Positions 8,277 to 17,333 of a DNA stretch of 64,000 nucleotides are shown here, piece after piece. The notes under the pieces are model-generated. The model was not told where the DNA came from. It worked only from the letters and a program-made list of their open reading frames with translations, and searched no databases. The stretch is from the NCBI GenBank assembly GCA_022791875.1, contig JAAVZX010000028.1, positions 1-64,000 on the forward strand, given 5' to 3'. The translations under genes and the position numbers were made by a program. Within the stretch, counting starts at the first letter, position 1; each line of letters opens with the position of its first letter. The stretch is from Oscillibacter sp. Lineage in GTDB: Bacteria > Bacillota > Clostridia > Oscillospirales > Oscillospiraceae.

Positions 8277-9350
8277 ATGACGGCAAATGTGAAGCCTTTC
8301 GGTACGACGCCGGAGGGACAGGCGGTGGAGCAGTATACCCTGCGGGCGGGGGCGCTGTCCTGCGATATTCTTACCTATGGCGGGGCGCTGCGGGCCCTGC
8401 GGGTCCCGGGGCGGGGCGGCAGGATCGTGGACGTGCTTCTGGGCTTTGACACCCTGGAGGACTACCGGAAGCAGGACAAGTACCTGGGGGCGCTGGTGGG
8501 GCGCGTGGCGAACCGGATCGGGGCCGTGACGCCGGAACAGGGCGGGACTCCCCGCCCCTGCTTCGACCTGAACGGACATAGCTACACCCTGGCGGCGAAT
8601 GACGGGGTGAACCACCTCCACGGGGGCCTGCGGGGCTTTGATAAGCAGGTCTGGACCGTGGAGGACGCTTCGGAGAGCACGCTGACCCTCTCCCTCTGCA
8701 GTCCCCACCAGGAGGAAAACTACCCTGGGAACCTGGAAGTGCGGGTGACGTACACGCTGACGGAGGCGGGGCTGGAGCTCCGCTATGAGGCCGTGTGCGA
8801 TCAGGATACCCTGTGCAACCTGACGAACCACGCCTATTTCAACCTGGCGGGCCACGGATCGGGGCCGGTGTCGGAGCAGACCATCCAGATCTTCGCGGAC
8901 GCCTACACGCCAACGGATACGGGGTCGATTCCCACGGGAGAGATTGCGCCTGTTGCGGGGACGCCGCTGGACCTGCGGGAGGCGCTGCCGATTGGACGCT
9001 ATGCGGATGACGGTTTTCCGCAGCTTGCGTATGCGGGCGGGTATGACCACAACTGGGTGCTCCGCGGCGAGACGGGGACCCTGCGTTCCGCGGCGCGGGC
9101 GGTAAGCAAGGCCACAGGGATTGCCCTGGAAGTGCAGACGACCCTGCCGGGGATTCAGTTCTATTCCGGGAACTACCTGGATGACTGCCCCGCCGGAAAG
9201 GACGGCGCACCGTATGCAAAGCGCTGGGGGTTCTGCTTAGAGACGCAGTTTTTCCCTGATTCAATCCATCATGAGACGTTCCAGCCGTGCATTCTGCGCG
9301 CTGGGGAAAAGTGGGATCACCGCACCGTCTTCCAATTCAGCATCGTCTAA
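8277..9350 (+). CDS. galM: Aldose 1-epimerase (galactose mutarotase)
   Basis: Interconverts the alpha and beta anomers of galactose/glucose in the cytoplasm, first step before the Leloir pathway. 357 residues, standard length. The two catalytic-site histidines are visible: His115 in NHLHGGLRGFDKQVW and His185 in NLTNHAYFNLAG, and the substrate-binding YDHNWVL and the catalytic glutamate segment FCLETQFFPDSIHH are present. ATG at 8277 follows AAGGAG; an earlier in-frame start would run through the AT-rich repeat. No galK or galT is adjacent; it appears monocistronic. Confidence 0.95.
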   Translation: MTANVKPFGTTPEGQAVEQYTLRAGALSCDILTYGGALRALRVPGRGGRIVDVLLGFDTLEDYRKQDKYLGALVGRVANRIGAVTPEQGGTPRPCFDLNGHSYTLAANDGVNHLHGGLRGFDKQVWTVEDASESTLTLSLCSPHQEENYPGNLEVRVTYTLTEAGLELRYEAVCDQDTLCNLTNHAYFNLAGHGSGPVSEQTIQIFADAYTPTDTGSIPTGEIAPVAGTPLDLREALPIGRYADDGFPQLAYAGGYDHNWVLRGETGTLRSAARAVSKATGIALEVQTTLPGIQFYSGNYLDDCPAGKDGAPYAKRWGFCLETQFFPDSIHHETFQPCILRAGEKWDHRTVFQFSIV

Positions 9351-9361
9351 CAGAAGAAAGT

Positions 9362-9466
9362 GATCTGCCAGGGTCCAGGGAGGCGCACGCCTCCCTGGTG
9401 GGAGTCCAGAGGGCAAAGCCCTCTGGCCGCCGGAGGCCCCCCGTCCCCCGTCCCCCACGGGGGGGA
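9362..9466. repeat. Modular double-hairpin repeat, copy 1
   Basis: Begins GATCTGCCAGGGT. Hairpin one is at 9375-9398 (arms CCAGGGAGGCG/CGCCTCCCTGG), hairpin two at 9406-9426 (CCAGAGGGC AAA GCCCTCTGG), followed by CCGCCGGAGGCCCCCCGTCC. It lies between the converging ends of galM and the small membrane-protein gene, and abuts the latter's stop. Confidence 0.9.
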
Positions 9467-9670
9467 TCAGAACCAGGCGAACAGGTTGTAGAGCAGGAGT
9501 ATTGACATGATTGCGCCGCCTGCGCATAGCCAGGTCAGGATGTAGTACCATGCGGCGAGGTTTTTGCGGCGGTGTATTTTTCGCTGTGTCTGGGCCTCCT
9601 GGAAGAACTTCCATGCCATGCACAACAGCGCCAGCGCGCCAATCAGCGCCATTCCTGCTACCAGGCCCAT
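9467..9670 (-). CDS. Small two-TM membrane protein
   Basis: 67 residues: one hydrophobic helix at about 2-20, a short basic loop (QRKIHRRKN) and a second helix at about 40-64. A GGGGGCGG sequence lies upstream of the ATG at 9670. The hydrophobicity pattern and basic loop look like a genuine small membrane protein, though no family is recognised. It is divergent from the nitrilase-family gene and ends directly at the modular repeat. Confidence 0.55.
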   Translation of the reverse strand: MGLVAGMALIGALALLCMAWKFFQEAQTQRKIHRRKNLAAWYYILTWLCAGGAIMSILLLYNLFAWF

Positions 9671-9754
9671 ACGTCCGCCCCCTTCCAGTTTCCTCCATGA
9701 TAGCACGTTTTTTACGCTTTGAACAGATACTTTTTGTAATAAGGTGGTGCTTTT

Positions 9755-10579
9755 GTGAAAATTGCGCTTATTCAAATGCCCGTGGGGGCTGATAAAGAGG
9801 CTAATATTGAAGCCGCCTGCCGGAAAATCCGGGAGGCGGCGGGGCACGGGATCGATTTTGCGGTTCTGCCTGAGATGTTCTGCTGTCCTTACGAAAACGA
9901 TTGCTTCCGCGCTTACGGGGAAGCTGATGGGGGTGCGGCGCAGGCCGCTTTGGCCGCGCTGGCGGCGGAGCTGGGAATCTATATCGTCGGCGGGTCTGTG
10001 CCGGAGCTGGCGGACGGGAAGGTCTACAATACCAGTTACGTCTACAGCCGCCGCGGTTCCCTTCTGGCGAAGCACCGGAAAGTCCACCTCTTTGACATCG
10101 ATGTGGAGGGCGGACAGCGGTTCATGGAGTCCGATACCCTCTCGCCCGGTGGGAGCGTCACCACCTTCGAGACGGAGTTCGGGATCATGGGGCTTTGCAT
10201 CTGCTTCGATCTGCGCTTTGAAGAGCTGGCGCGGTGCATGTGCCTGCGGGGGGCGCGGTGCATTTTCGTGCCCGCGGCGTTCAATATGACCACCGGACCC
10301 GCTCACTGGGAATTGCTGTTCCGCCAAAGGGCTGTGGACAACCAGTGCTTTACCGTCGGGGTGTCCCCGGCGCGGGACGAGGGGGCCTCTTATGTGGCCT
10401 ACGGCAACTCCATCGCCGTGGGGCCTTGGGGGGACGTGCTGTGCCGCGCGGGCGGGGAGGAAACGATTTTGTTCGCGGATCTGGATCTGACGCGGGTGGA
10501 CAGCGTGCGGCGGCAGTTGCCGGTTCTGTCGGCGCGGCGGACGGATTTATATGAGATCCGGGAAGTTTCGGGGGCGTGA
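9755..10579 (+). CDS. Carbon-nitrogen hydrolase (nitrilase superfamily, omega-amidase-like)
   Basis: Cytoplasmic amidase of the nitrilase superfamily, 274 residues. The Glu-Lys-Cys catalytic triad is visible: Glu40 in AVLPEMF, Lys109 in KHRKVHLFD and Cys150 in CICFDLRF. Length and the HLFDIDV loop resemble the Nit2/omega-amidase branch, which deaminates alpha-ketoglutaramate or ketosuccinamate; substrate is not proven. The start is GTG at 9755 with AAGGTGG seven bases upstream. The stop TGA overlaps the ATG of tcdA (TGATG), indicating translational coupling. Confidence 0.9.
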   Translation: MKIALIQMPVGADKEANIEAACRKIREAAGHGIDFAVLPEMFCCPYENDCFRAYGEADGGAAQAALAALAAELGIYIVGGSVPELADGKVYNTSYVYSRRGSLLAKHRKVHLFDIDVEGGQRFMESDTLSPGGSVTTFETEFGIMGLCICFDLRFEELARCMCLRGARCIFVPAAFNMTTGPAHWELLFRQRAVDNQCFTVGVSPARDEGASYVAYGNSIAVGPWGDVLCRAGGEETILFADLDLTRVDSVRRQLPVLSARRTDLYEIREVSGA

Positions 10580-11331
10580 TGGCATTTGAAGTGAGAGACG
10601 CGTTTTCGCGGACCGCCCTTTTGATTGGTGCGGAGGGCTTGGAACGGCTGGCGCGGGCGCGGGTGGCGGTGTTCGGGCTGGGCGGCGTAGGAGGCTGGGC
10701 CGCGGAGGCGCTGGCGCGGAGCGGCGTGGGGGCGCTGGACCTGGTGGACGACGACCGGATCGCCCCCAGCAACGTGAACCGGCAGATTTTCGCCCTTACG
10801 TCCACCGTGGGGCAGTACAAGGCCGACGCGGCCCGGGCGCGGATTCTGGACATCAATCCGGAGGCGCAGGTGCGAGCCGTGAAGGTCTTCTTTGGGGTGC
10901 AGAATGCGGGGGAATTCGATTTTTCCCAGTACGATTACGTCGTCGACAGCATCGACACCGTGACCAGGAAAATCCAGCTCATCCAGCAGGCCCAGGCCGT
11001 CGGGACGCCGATTATCAGCTCCATGGGCACCGGGAATAAGCTGGACCCGACCATGCTCCAGGTGGCCGACATCTACGAGACTTCCGTGTGCCCCCTAGCG
11101 CGGATTATGCGCAAGGAGCTGCGGCGGCGGGGGGTCAAGGCGCTGAAGGTGGTGTACTCGCGGGAGGAGCCGATTGTGCCGTGCGGAGAGGTGCCGCAGG
11201 AGGATGAGCCGGAGCGGGATGGGGCACCCAGCCGGAGGGCTACGCCGGGGAGCTGTTCGTTTGTGCCGCCTGCGGCGGGGTTGATTATCGCGGGGGAGGT
11301 TGTGCGGGATTTGATTGGGATTTCGCGGTAG
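10579..11331 (+). CDS. tcdA: tRNA threonylcarbamoyladenosine dehydratase (TcdA/CsdL)
   Basis: E1-like (ThiF/MoeB superfamily) enzyme that converts t6A37 of tRNAs to the cyclic form using ATP. 250 residues. The nucleotide-binding GLGGVGGWAAEAL is at about 33-45; DDDRIAPSNVNRQIFA is the conserved adenylation segment and VVDSIDTVTRK is typical of TcdA. SMGTGNKLDPT and the VCPLARIMRKELRRRG segment also fit this family rather than MoeB or ThiF. The ATG overlaps the previous gene's stop. Ends in TAG just before a GC-rich repeat. Confidence 0.93.
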   Translation: MAFEVRDAFSRTALLIGAEGLERLARARVAVFGLGGVGGWAAEALARSGVGALDLVDDDRIAPSNVNRQIFALTSTVGQYKADAARARILDINPEAQVRAVKVFFGVQNAGEFDFSQYDYVVDSIDTVTRKIQLIQQAQAVGTPIISSMGTGNKLDPTMLQVADIYETSVCPLARIMRKELRRRGVKALKVVYSREEPIVPCGEVPQEDEPERDGAPSRRATPGSCSFVPPAAGLIIAGEVVRDLIGISR

Positions 11332-11363
11332 GTCCGTTTATCGGGGTGCGGTGGGCGCAAAGG

Positions 11364-11398
11364 AGGGGCGGGCGCAGAGGCCCGCCCCTACGGGGTGC
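11364..11398. repeat. GC-rich hairpin repeat, GGGCGGGC type (copy 2)
   Basis: GGGGCGGGCGCAGAGGCCCG followed by CCCCTACGGGG, filling most of the space between the converging stops of tcdA and putP. Confidence 0.8.
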
Positions 11399-12934
11399 CT
11401 ATTTTTGGCCTACGCGGTCGTAGGTGTCGGTGATTTCCTTGGGGGGCGCGGCTGTGAGGAGGCTTACGGCTACGATGGCCGCGCAGCCTACCAGGAACGC
11501 GGGGAGGAGTTCGTAAACGGCCCAGGCTCCGCCGAGGGGGGCAATTGCGAATTTCCAGACGAATACGGTCACGCCGCCTGCTACCATGCCGGCCAGCGCG
11601 CCTTGCAGGTTGGATCGCCTCCAGAACAGCGCGAAGAGCATCACCGGGCCGAAGGCCCCGCCGAAGCCTGCCCACGCGAAGGATACCACGCGGAAAACGG
11701 AGCTGTCCGGGTTCCAGGCCAGGACTACGGCAATCACCGCAATCGCCGCCACGGTGCCTCGTGCCGCCAGCATGGACGCCTTTTTGCTCAGCTTCACGCC
11801 GAAGAATTCCTCCAGCAGGTTCTGGGAGACGCTGGACGCGGCGGTCAGGAGCTGGGAGTCCGCGGTGGACATGGTCGCCGCCAGGATGCCCGCCAGGATT
11901 ACGCCCGCCGTCAGGGCCAGGAGGATTCCGCTGCCGCTCATGAGGTTGGAGAGGGCAATCACGATGGTTTCCGATTCCGCGCTGGTGGTCAGGAAGGGGA
12001 TCTTTCCGCTGACGGAAACGCTGTAGCCTACAATGCCGATCACAATCGCAACGAACATCGAGATCACAACCCAGACCGACGCGATCCGGCGGGATACCGC
12101 CAGCTTTTCCTCATCCTCAATGGCCATGAAGCGGAGAAGAATGTGGGGCATTCCGAAGTAGCCCAGGCCCCAGGCCAGGGTGGAGACGATGCTCAGGAAG
12201 CCGTAGGTGCCCGCGGAGCCGGAGGCGGGGGCGTAGCCCTGGGTCAGGCTCAGGTAGCCGGGGAGAGACGCGGCGTTGGACACGACCGCCTCCCAGCCGC
12301 CCGCCGCCTGGATGCCGTAGAGGATGATCACCAGGAGGGCGATGGACATGACGACGCTCTGGATCAGGTCCGTGGTGGACACGGCCAGGAAGCCGCCCAG
12401 GACCGTGTAGCCGATGATCACCAGCGCGCCGATGATCATGGCGGCGTGGTAGTCCACGCCCAGGAGGCTGTTGAAGAGGGTGCCGACGGCCTTGAAGCCG
12501 GAGGCGGTGTAGGGGATGAAGAAGATCAGGATGATCACGGCGGCGATGCAGGCGAGGATGTGCCTGCGGTCGCCGTAGCGGCGGGAGAAGAAATCGGGGA
12601 TCGTGATAGCCCCTGTGGCGGCGGAGTAGCGGCGGAGGCGTTTCGCTACGATGAGCCAATTCAGGTAGGTGCCCACGGCGAGGCCGATGACGGTCCAGCC
12701 TACCTCGGCTACGCCGCAGAGGTAGGCCAGGCCGGGGAGGCCCATGAGCAGGTAGCTGCTCATATCGGAGGCCTCGGCGCTCATGGCGGTGACGATGGGG
12801 CCCAGGCGGCGTCCGCCCAGGTAGAAGTCGCTGGAGGACGCGGTTCCGGTACGGCTGAACCAGACGCCTACGCCCACCATGGCGATCAGGTACACGGCAA
12901 TTGCCAGGACGATGCAGATTTGTGCGGCAGTCAT
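11399..12934 (-). CDS. putP: Sodium:solute symporter, sodium/proline symporter type
   Basis: Inner-membrane sodium-coupled transporter of the SSS family, 511 residues, about 13 transmembrane segments. The segment SAEASDMSSYLLMGLPG matches the SDMS-LLMGLPG motif typical of PutP, and ATGAITIPDFFSRRYGDR is a conserved loop in the same group. Start MTAAQIC at 12934 has AAAGGAG upstream; a longer frame would lack a ribosome site. Proline is the best guess for substrate, pantothenate or other amino acids being alternatives. It is transcribed alone, away from the tetR gene, which ends behind it. Confidence 0.88.
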   Translation of the reverse strand: MTAAQICIVLAIAVYLIAMVGVGVWFSRTGTASSSDFYLGGRRLGPIVTAMSAEASDMSSYLLMGLPGLAYLCGVAEVGWTVIGLAVGTYLNWLIVAKRLRRYSAATGAITIPDFFSRRYGDRRHILACIAAVIILIFFIPYTASGFKAVGTLFNSLLGVDYHAAMIIGALVIIGYTVLGGFLAVSTTDLIQSVVMSIALLVIILYGIQAAGGWEAVVSNAASLPGYLSLTQGYAPASGSAGTYGFLSIVSTLAWGLGYFGMPHILLRFMAIEDEEKLAVSRRIASVWVVISMFVAIVIGIVGYSVSVSGKIPFLTTSAESETIVIALSNLMSGSGILLALTAGVILAGILAATMSTADSQLLTAASSVSQNLLEEFFGVKLSKKASMLAARGTVAAIAVIAVVLAWNPDSSVFRVVSFAWAGFGGAFGPVMLFALFWRRSNLQGALAGMVAGGVTVFVWKFAIAPLGGAWAVYELLPAFLVGCAAIVAVSLLTAAPPKEITDTYDRVGQK

Positions 12935-12976
12935 AATCTCTCTCCTTTGGGTATGGATTTCAGGGCAGCGGGTGCC

Positions 12977-12985
12977 ATCATACCA
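12977..12985 (-). promoter_or_regulatory. Probable promoter of putP (extended -10)
   Basis: Reverse-strand TGGTATGAT: TATGAT -10 with an upstream TG. The -35 region is weak (TTTTAT-like). About 43 bases upstream of the putP start. Confidence 0.5.
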
Positions 12986-13008
12986 CAACGGAAACAAGAA
13001 TAAAATGC

Positions 13009-13049
13009 AGAACGAAGTATAGACTTTTCTCTATACTTCGTTCTTTTTA
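13009..13049. terminator. Strong hairpin between tetR and putP
   Basis: Perfect 15-bp stem (AGAACGAAGTATAGA / TCTATACTTCGTTCT) with a six-base loop. On the forward strand it is followed by TTTTT, on the reverse by GCATTTTATT. The upstream gene tetR is read on the reverse strand, so termination of its transcript before putP is the likely role. Confidence 0.65.
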
Positions 13050-13152
13050 TATCAGCAGGCTTTCTGTGCTGCAATGGCTGCGACACGGACGAAAACCGAG
13101 AACGCCATTCAAAGCACAACTGAAAAAAATATAAACCAGCCCCCAAATAAGA

Positions 13153-13270
13153 CTGATCTGCCAGGGTGCAGGGAGGCGCGTGCCTCCCTGCTAGGGAGTC
13201 CAGAGGGGCAAAGCCCCTTTGGCCGCCGGAGGCCCCCCGCCCGCCGGAGGCCCCCCGTCCCCCGCGGGTG
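13153..13270. repeat. Modular double-hairpin repeat, copy 2 (invades the 3' end of tetR)
   Basis: Same order as the other copies: GATCTGCCAGGGT, GCAGGGAGGCG/CGCCTCCCTGC hairpin, AGAGGGGCAAAGCCCCTTT hairpin, then GGCCGCCGGAGGCCCCCCG present twice in tandem. The TetR reading frame runs about 26 codons into this repeat before stopping. Confidence 0.9.
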
Positions 13271-13856
13271 ACACGTACCGGTAGGCCGCGAGGAACATGG
13301 GCGTTACACGGCTGGTGTAGGCGGTGAGGGAGTATTCGCCGCGGCAGAGGCACCAGTCGTAGAGTAGGGCGCGTTCCCAGAGGGCGTAGGCTTTGACGAT
13401 TTCGTTGCCGGGGAGGTCGTCGCGGAGTTGGCGGGTCTGCTGGCCTTCGGCGGTGATTTTGCGCAGGAGCTTGAAATAGGTGCGGTTGCGGTCCAGGAGG
13501 TGCTTTTCGCCGCGGGCCAGGAGCTGGGTGGACAGGAGGCGGGTCAGGAGGTCCAGGGATATGCTGGACTCGATCATGGAGAAGAGTTCGTGGTTCAGAT
13601 AGACCAGTTTGTCGAAGGCGTCTTGGGTGGGGTCCAGGGTTTCTTGCAGCTCTTCATATTTTTCGTCGAAGACGTAGGCCAGGGTGCCTAAGAGGGCGTC
13701 CTTGCCGTCGAAATAGTGATAGAAGGAGCCTTTGGACGTCTCCGACTCGAAAACGATGTCCTCTATCGTGGTGTTCTCGTAGCCCTGCTCGTAGAAGAGC
13801 TTCCAGGCGGCGGAGATAATGCGGCCTTTCGTGTTTCTGGTGTTTTTTCGGGGCAT
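13191..13856 (-). CDS. TetR/AcrR family transcriptional regulator
   Basis: 221 residues. The N-terminal helix-turn-helix is clear (residues 10-56: GRIISAAWKLFYEQGYENTT, then TSKGSFYHYFDGKDALL). The C-terminal ligand-binding domain is not assignable to a known effector. The final ~26 residues are Gly/Pro/Ala-rich and are translated from the inserted modular repeat, so the natural protein probably ended near YRYVSP. AAGGAGGTG lies ten bases before the ATG. It is divergent from addB and has its own consensus promoter; a regulatory link to addAB or to its neighbour putP is possible but unproven. Confidence 0.9.
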   Translation of the reverse strand: MPRKNTRNTKGRIISAAWKLFYEQGYENTTIEDIVFESETSKGSFYHYFDGKDALLGTLAYVFDEKYEELQETLDPTQDAFDKLVYLNHELFSMIESSISLDLLTRLLSTQLLARGEKHLLDRNRTYFKLLRKITAEGQQTRQLRDDLPGNEIVKAYALWERALLYDWCLCRGEYSLTAYTSRVTPMFLAAYRYVSPAGDGGPPAGGGPPAAKGALPLWTP

Positions 13857-13901
13857 ATGGGGAAAACACCTCCTTTTTCCCTGATTTTGATTCCTATTTT
13901 T

Positions 13902-13930
13902 ATCATAGCCGTTTTTTTGGCGGAAATCAA
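13902..13930 (-). promoter_or_regulatory. Promoter of the tetR gene
   Basis: Reverse-strand TTGATT (13925-13930), 17-base spacer, TATGAT (13902-13907), about 46 bases upstream of the ATG. Confidence 0.75.
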
Positions 13931-13963
13931 GGGCCGGAGGCCCTTCCTTCATGGGAAAATCTG

Positions 13964-13972
13964 TGCTATAAT
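13964..13972 (+). promoter_or_regulatory. Promoter of addBA (extended -10)
   Basis: TGCTATAAT: perfect TATAAT at 13967-13972 with an upstream TG. The -35 (TTCCTT) is poor, typical of extended -10 promoters. Start of addB is 44 bases downstream. Confidence 0.65.
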
Positions 13973-14015
13973 GGGCGGGCAGATAAAAGAAGCGAGAAAA
14001 AGCGAGGTAGAGAGA

Positions 14016-17000
14016 ATGCTTGAAATACTGACAGGCCGCGCCAAAACCGGCAAGTCCAGACAGGTCCTGGAAAAAATCGCCGCCCTGGCGGGGACCGGGG
14101 CCGGACAAATCCTCCTGGTCCCCGAGCACGCGTCCCACCAGGCGGAGGTGGACCTGTGCGTCGCGTGCGGGCCCGGGGCCAGCCGTTACGCCGAGGTGCT
14201 GAGCTTCCGCCGCCTCTGCGACCGGGTGCTGAGCGTCACGGGGGGCGCGGCCCAGGTGACGCTGGACGCGGGGGGGAAGCTGCTGACGCTGGAAAAGGCT
14301 CTGCTGGAGGTGCTTCCGGAGCTGACCGTGTACCGCCGCCCCTCCCGGAAAGCCGCCTTTTTGCAGCAGCTCCTGGACCTGTTCGACGAGCTGCGCTGCT
14401 ACGAGGTCACGCCCCAGGTGCTTTACGAGCAGTCCCAGGCCATCACCGGGGCCACCCGGGACAAGCTGCGGGACCTGAGCCTCCTGTACGGGGCCTATGA
14501 AGCCCGGCTGCTCCGCCCGGGGCTGGACGCACGGGACCGCATAACCAAGCTGTGCGACCACCTGGAGGAATCCTGCTACGCCGTGGACAAAGACGTCTTC
14601 CTGGACGGCTTCACCTACTTCACCGCCCAGGAGCGGCGGGTGATCAGCATCCTCCTGCGGCAGGCGCGTTCCGTAACCGTGACCCTTCTGGGGGAGCCAG
14701 ACAGCCGGGAGGAAATCTTTCAGGCGTCCCTGCGGACCCTGGAACGCCTGCGCCGCCTGGCGGAGCGGGAGGGAAAGCCCGTGACCGTCACCTGCCTGGA
14801 GCGGGACGATCCCTCCGCCCTGGGGCGCGTGGAGCGGTACTTCTTCGAGGACGCCGCGCCGCCCTTCGAGGGCGATTCCTCCTCCGTCCGCATCCGGGAG
14901 GCCGATACCGTCTACTCCGAAGTGGAGCAGACCGCCGCCGACATCCGCCGCCTCACCGCCTCCGGCGCGTGCCGCTACCGGGACATCACTGTGGCCGCCC
15001 GGAACATGGAGGACTACGAGGGCGTGATCGAAACCGTCTTCGAGCGCTACGGAATCCCCGCCTACCTCAGCCGCCGGAGCGACATCCTCGAAAAGCCCGT
15101 TCTGAGCCTCCTGACCGGCGTTCTGGACGCCGTGGGGGGCGGGTACGAGTACGACGACATGTTCCGCTGGCTGAAAACGGGCCTGGCGGGGCTGACGCCG
15201 GAGGAGTGCGACGTGCTGGAGAACTACGCCCTCAAGTGGGAGGTCCACGGGGGCATGTGGGTCCGGGACGTGGACTGGGCGGAGAACCCCGACGGCTACG
15301 GTATGAAGCTGACCCCCGCCCGGCAGGCCCTGCTGGACCGGGTGAATGAGCTGCGCCGCCGGGTCCGCAGCCCGCTCTCGCGGCTGGCGGAGGGCTTGAA
15401 GGCCGGGGAAACCGCAGGTGAAAAAGTGGACGCCCTTTACAGCTTCATGGAGGAGCTGGGCCTCCAGGACGCCCTGGAGCGCCAGCTCCGGGACCAGGCC
15501 GCCGCAGGGCGTATGCAGGACGCCGAGGAAACCGCCCAGCTCTGGGAGATCCTCTGCGGCGTGCTGGACCAGTTCGTGGAACTGCTGGGGGAGGAACCCA
15601 TGGAGCTGGACGAGTTCACGCGGCTGTTCCGGCAGGTGCTGACCCAGTACAGCGTGGGGTCCATCCCCGTGTCCCTGGACCAGGTGAGCGTCACGGGCGT
15701 GGAGCGGAACGACCGCCACAGCGGACGCTGCTGCTTCCTCCTGGGCGCCAACGACCACGTCCTCCCCACCCCCGGACAGGGCGGCGGCATCCTCAACGAG
15801 GACGACCGGGACGAGCTGGCAAAGCGGGGCGTGGAGCTGGCCCCCACGGGCATGGATCAAATGGGGATCGAACTGCAAAACCTCTATGCCGCCCTGGCCC
15901 AGCCCACGGAACGGCTGACGGTCAGCTACCCCGTGACGGACCTGTCCGGCGGGGCGCTGCGGCCCGCGTTCGTGGTGGACCGGCTGCTGAGCCTGTTCCC
16001 GGACCTGCGGGTGGAGAAGGAGGACAACCGCCGCGCCTACCGGCTCACCGCCCCCCTGCCCGCCCTGGAATCCGCCGTCCCCGGCGGGAAGCTCTGGCGC
16101 TGGTTCGGGGAAACCGCGTCTTTCCGCCCCCGCTTGCAGGCCATGGAGCGGGCCGCGTCCCTGACGCGGGGCTCCCTCTCCCCCGAGGCCGTGCGGGGCC
16201 TCTACGGCAGGCAGATCACCATGACCGCCTCCCGCCTGGAGCGCCTGCGCTCCTGCCACTTCTCCTATTTCATGGAGTACGGCCTCAAGGCCAAGCCCCG
16301 GACCCGCGCCGCCTTCGACGCCCCCCAGATCGGCACCTTCCTCCACTTTCTCCTGGAGAACGTCACCAGGGAAGTCCAGGGCCGCGGAGGCTTTGCCCAG
16401 GTGAAGACCAGGGACCTCCACGCCCTGGTGCGGCAATACATCGACGCCTACGTCCAACAGGAGCTGCCCAATCTGGAGAACCGCAGTGCCCGTTTCCGCT
16501 ACCTCTTCGGACGCCTCCGGGAGACAGCCTACGCCGTCATCGACCAGGCGGCGGAGGAACTGCGGCACTCCGACTTCGTGCCCCTGGCCTTCGAGCTGTC
16601 CTTCGGCGACGGGAAGGAGGTCCCCGCCGTGGTGATCTCCGACCCCGACGGGGAGCTCCGCGTCGGGGGCAAGGTGGACCGGGTGGACGGCTGGGCCAAG
16701 GATGGAAAGCTGTACATCCGGGTCATCGACTACAAGTCCGGGAAGAAGAACTTCGACCTCTCCGCCGTGCGGATGGGGCTGGACATTCAGATGCTGCTGT
16801 ACCTGTTCACCCTGGAGAAGCAGGGCGCGGAACGCTTCGGGGAGGGCATCGAGCCCGCGGGGGTCCTGTACCTCCCCGCCCGGGACGAAATCCTCTCCGC
16901 CGAGCGGAACATCACCCCCGAGAGCCTCCAGGCCGAACGGGACAAGCAGCTCCGCCGCTCCGGCCTGCTCCTGTCGGAGCCCGCCGTCCTACAGGCCATG

Positions 17001-17333
17001 GAGCACGAGGCTTTGACGGAGCCCCACTACCTGCCCATCCGCATAAACCGCACCGGCGGCATCTACGGGAGCGTGGCCTCCGCCGCCCAGCTGGGCCAGC
17101 TGGGGCACTACGTGGACAGCCTTTTGCAGGACATCTCCCGGGAGGTCCGGGGGGGCAACATCGACGCGGACCCCTGGTGCCGCAGTGAAGACGACAGCTT
17201 CTGCAAATACTGCGCCTGGACCGCCGCCTGCCACTTCCAGGACGGCCGGGACCGGGACCGCTGGCACTACATCCTGCCCGTGAAGCCGGAGGAATTCTGG
17301 GAGAAGCTCAAGGAGGAAACGACATGGCAGTGA
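14016..17333 (+). CDS. addB: ATP-dependent helicase/deoxyribonuclease subunit B (AddB)
   Basis: Subunit B of the AddAB double-strand-break-processing complex, the Gram-positive counterpart of RecBCD. 1105 residues, typical. The N-terminal P-loop is degenerate (LTGRAKTGKS, residues 4-13). A RecB-type nuclease domain lies at the C-terminus (DRVDGWAKDGK, IRVIDYKSGKK). Cysteines of the structural iron-sulfur cluster are seen in LRSCHFSYF and in FCKYCAWTAACHF. The start at 14016 follows GAGGTAG; longer frames upstream would overlap the promoter. The stop overlaps the first ten bases of addA. Confidence 0.97.
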   Translation: MLEILTGRAKTGKSRQVLEKIAALAGTGAGQILLVPEHASHQAEVDLCVACGPGASRYAEVLSFRRLCDRVLSVTGGAAQVTLDAGGKLLTLEKALLEVLPELTVYRRPSRKAAFLQQLLDLFDELRCYEVTPQVLYEQSQAITGATRDKLRDLSLLYGAYEARLLRPGLDARDRITKLCDHLEESCYAVDKDVFLDGFTYFTAQERRVISILLRQARSVTVTLLGEPDSREEIFQASLRTLERLRRLAEREGKPVTVTCLERDDPSALGRVERYFFEDAAPPFEGDSSSVRIREADTVYSEVEQTAADIRRLTASGACRYRDITVAARNMEDYEGVIETVFERYGIPAYLSRRSDILEKPVLSLLTGVLDAVGGGYEYDDMFRWLKTGLAGLTPEECDVLENYALKWEVHGGMWVRDVDWAENPDGYGMKLTPARQALLDRVNELRRRVRSPLSRLAEGLKAGETAGEKVDALYSFMEELGLQDALERQLRDQAAAGRMQDAEETAQLWEILCGVLDQFVELLGEEPMELDEFTRLFRQVLTQYSVGSIPVSLDQVSVTGVERNDRHSGRCCFLLGANDHVLPTPGQGGGILNEDDRDELAKRGVELAPTGMDQMGIELQNLYAALAQPTERLTVSYPVTDLSGGALRPAFVVDRLLSLFPDLRVEKEDNRRAYRLTAPLPALESAVPGGKLWRWFGETASFRPRLQAMERAASLTRGSLSPEAVRGLYGRQITMTASRLERLRSCHFSYFMEYGLKAKPRTRAAFDAPQIGTFLHFLLENVTREVQGRGGFAQVKTRDLHALVRQYIDAYVQQELPNLENRSARFRYLFGRLRETAYAVIDQAAEELRHSDFVPLAFELSFGDGKEVPAVVISDPDGELRVGGKVDRVDGWAKDGKLYIRVIDYKSGKKNFDLSAVRMGLDIQMLLYLFTLEKQGAERFGEGIEPAGVLYLPARDEILSAERNITPESLQAERDKQLRRSGLLLSEPAVLQAMEHEALTEPHYLPIRINRTGGIYGSVASAAQLGQLGHYVDSLLQDISREVRGGNIDADPWCRSEDDSFCKYCAWTAACHFQDGRDRDRWHYILPVKPEEFWEKLKEETTWQ

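Noticed and set aside
11315-13003. 560-codon forward frame opposite the PutP-type symporter
   Set aside because: Gly/Asp/His-rich shadow of a transmembrane protein, with no conserved motif.
13857-16568. Very long reverse-strand open frame opposite addB, continuous with tetR
   Set aside because: Only the last 222 codons (the TetR protein) have a family match and a ribosome site; the rest is antisense to addB.
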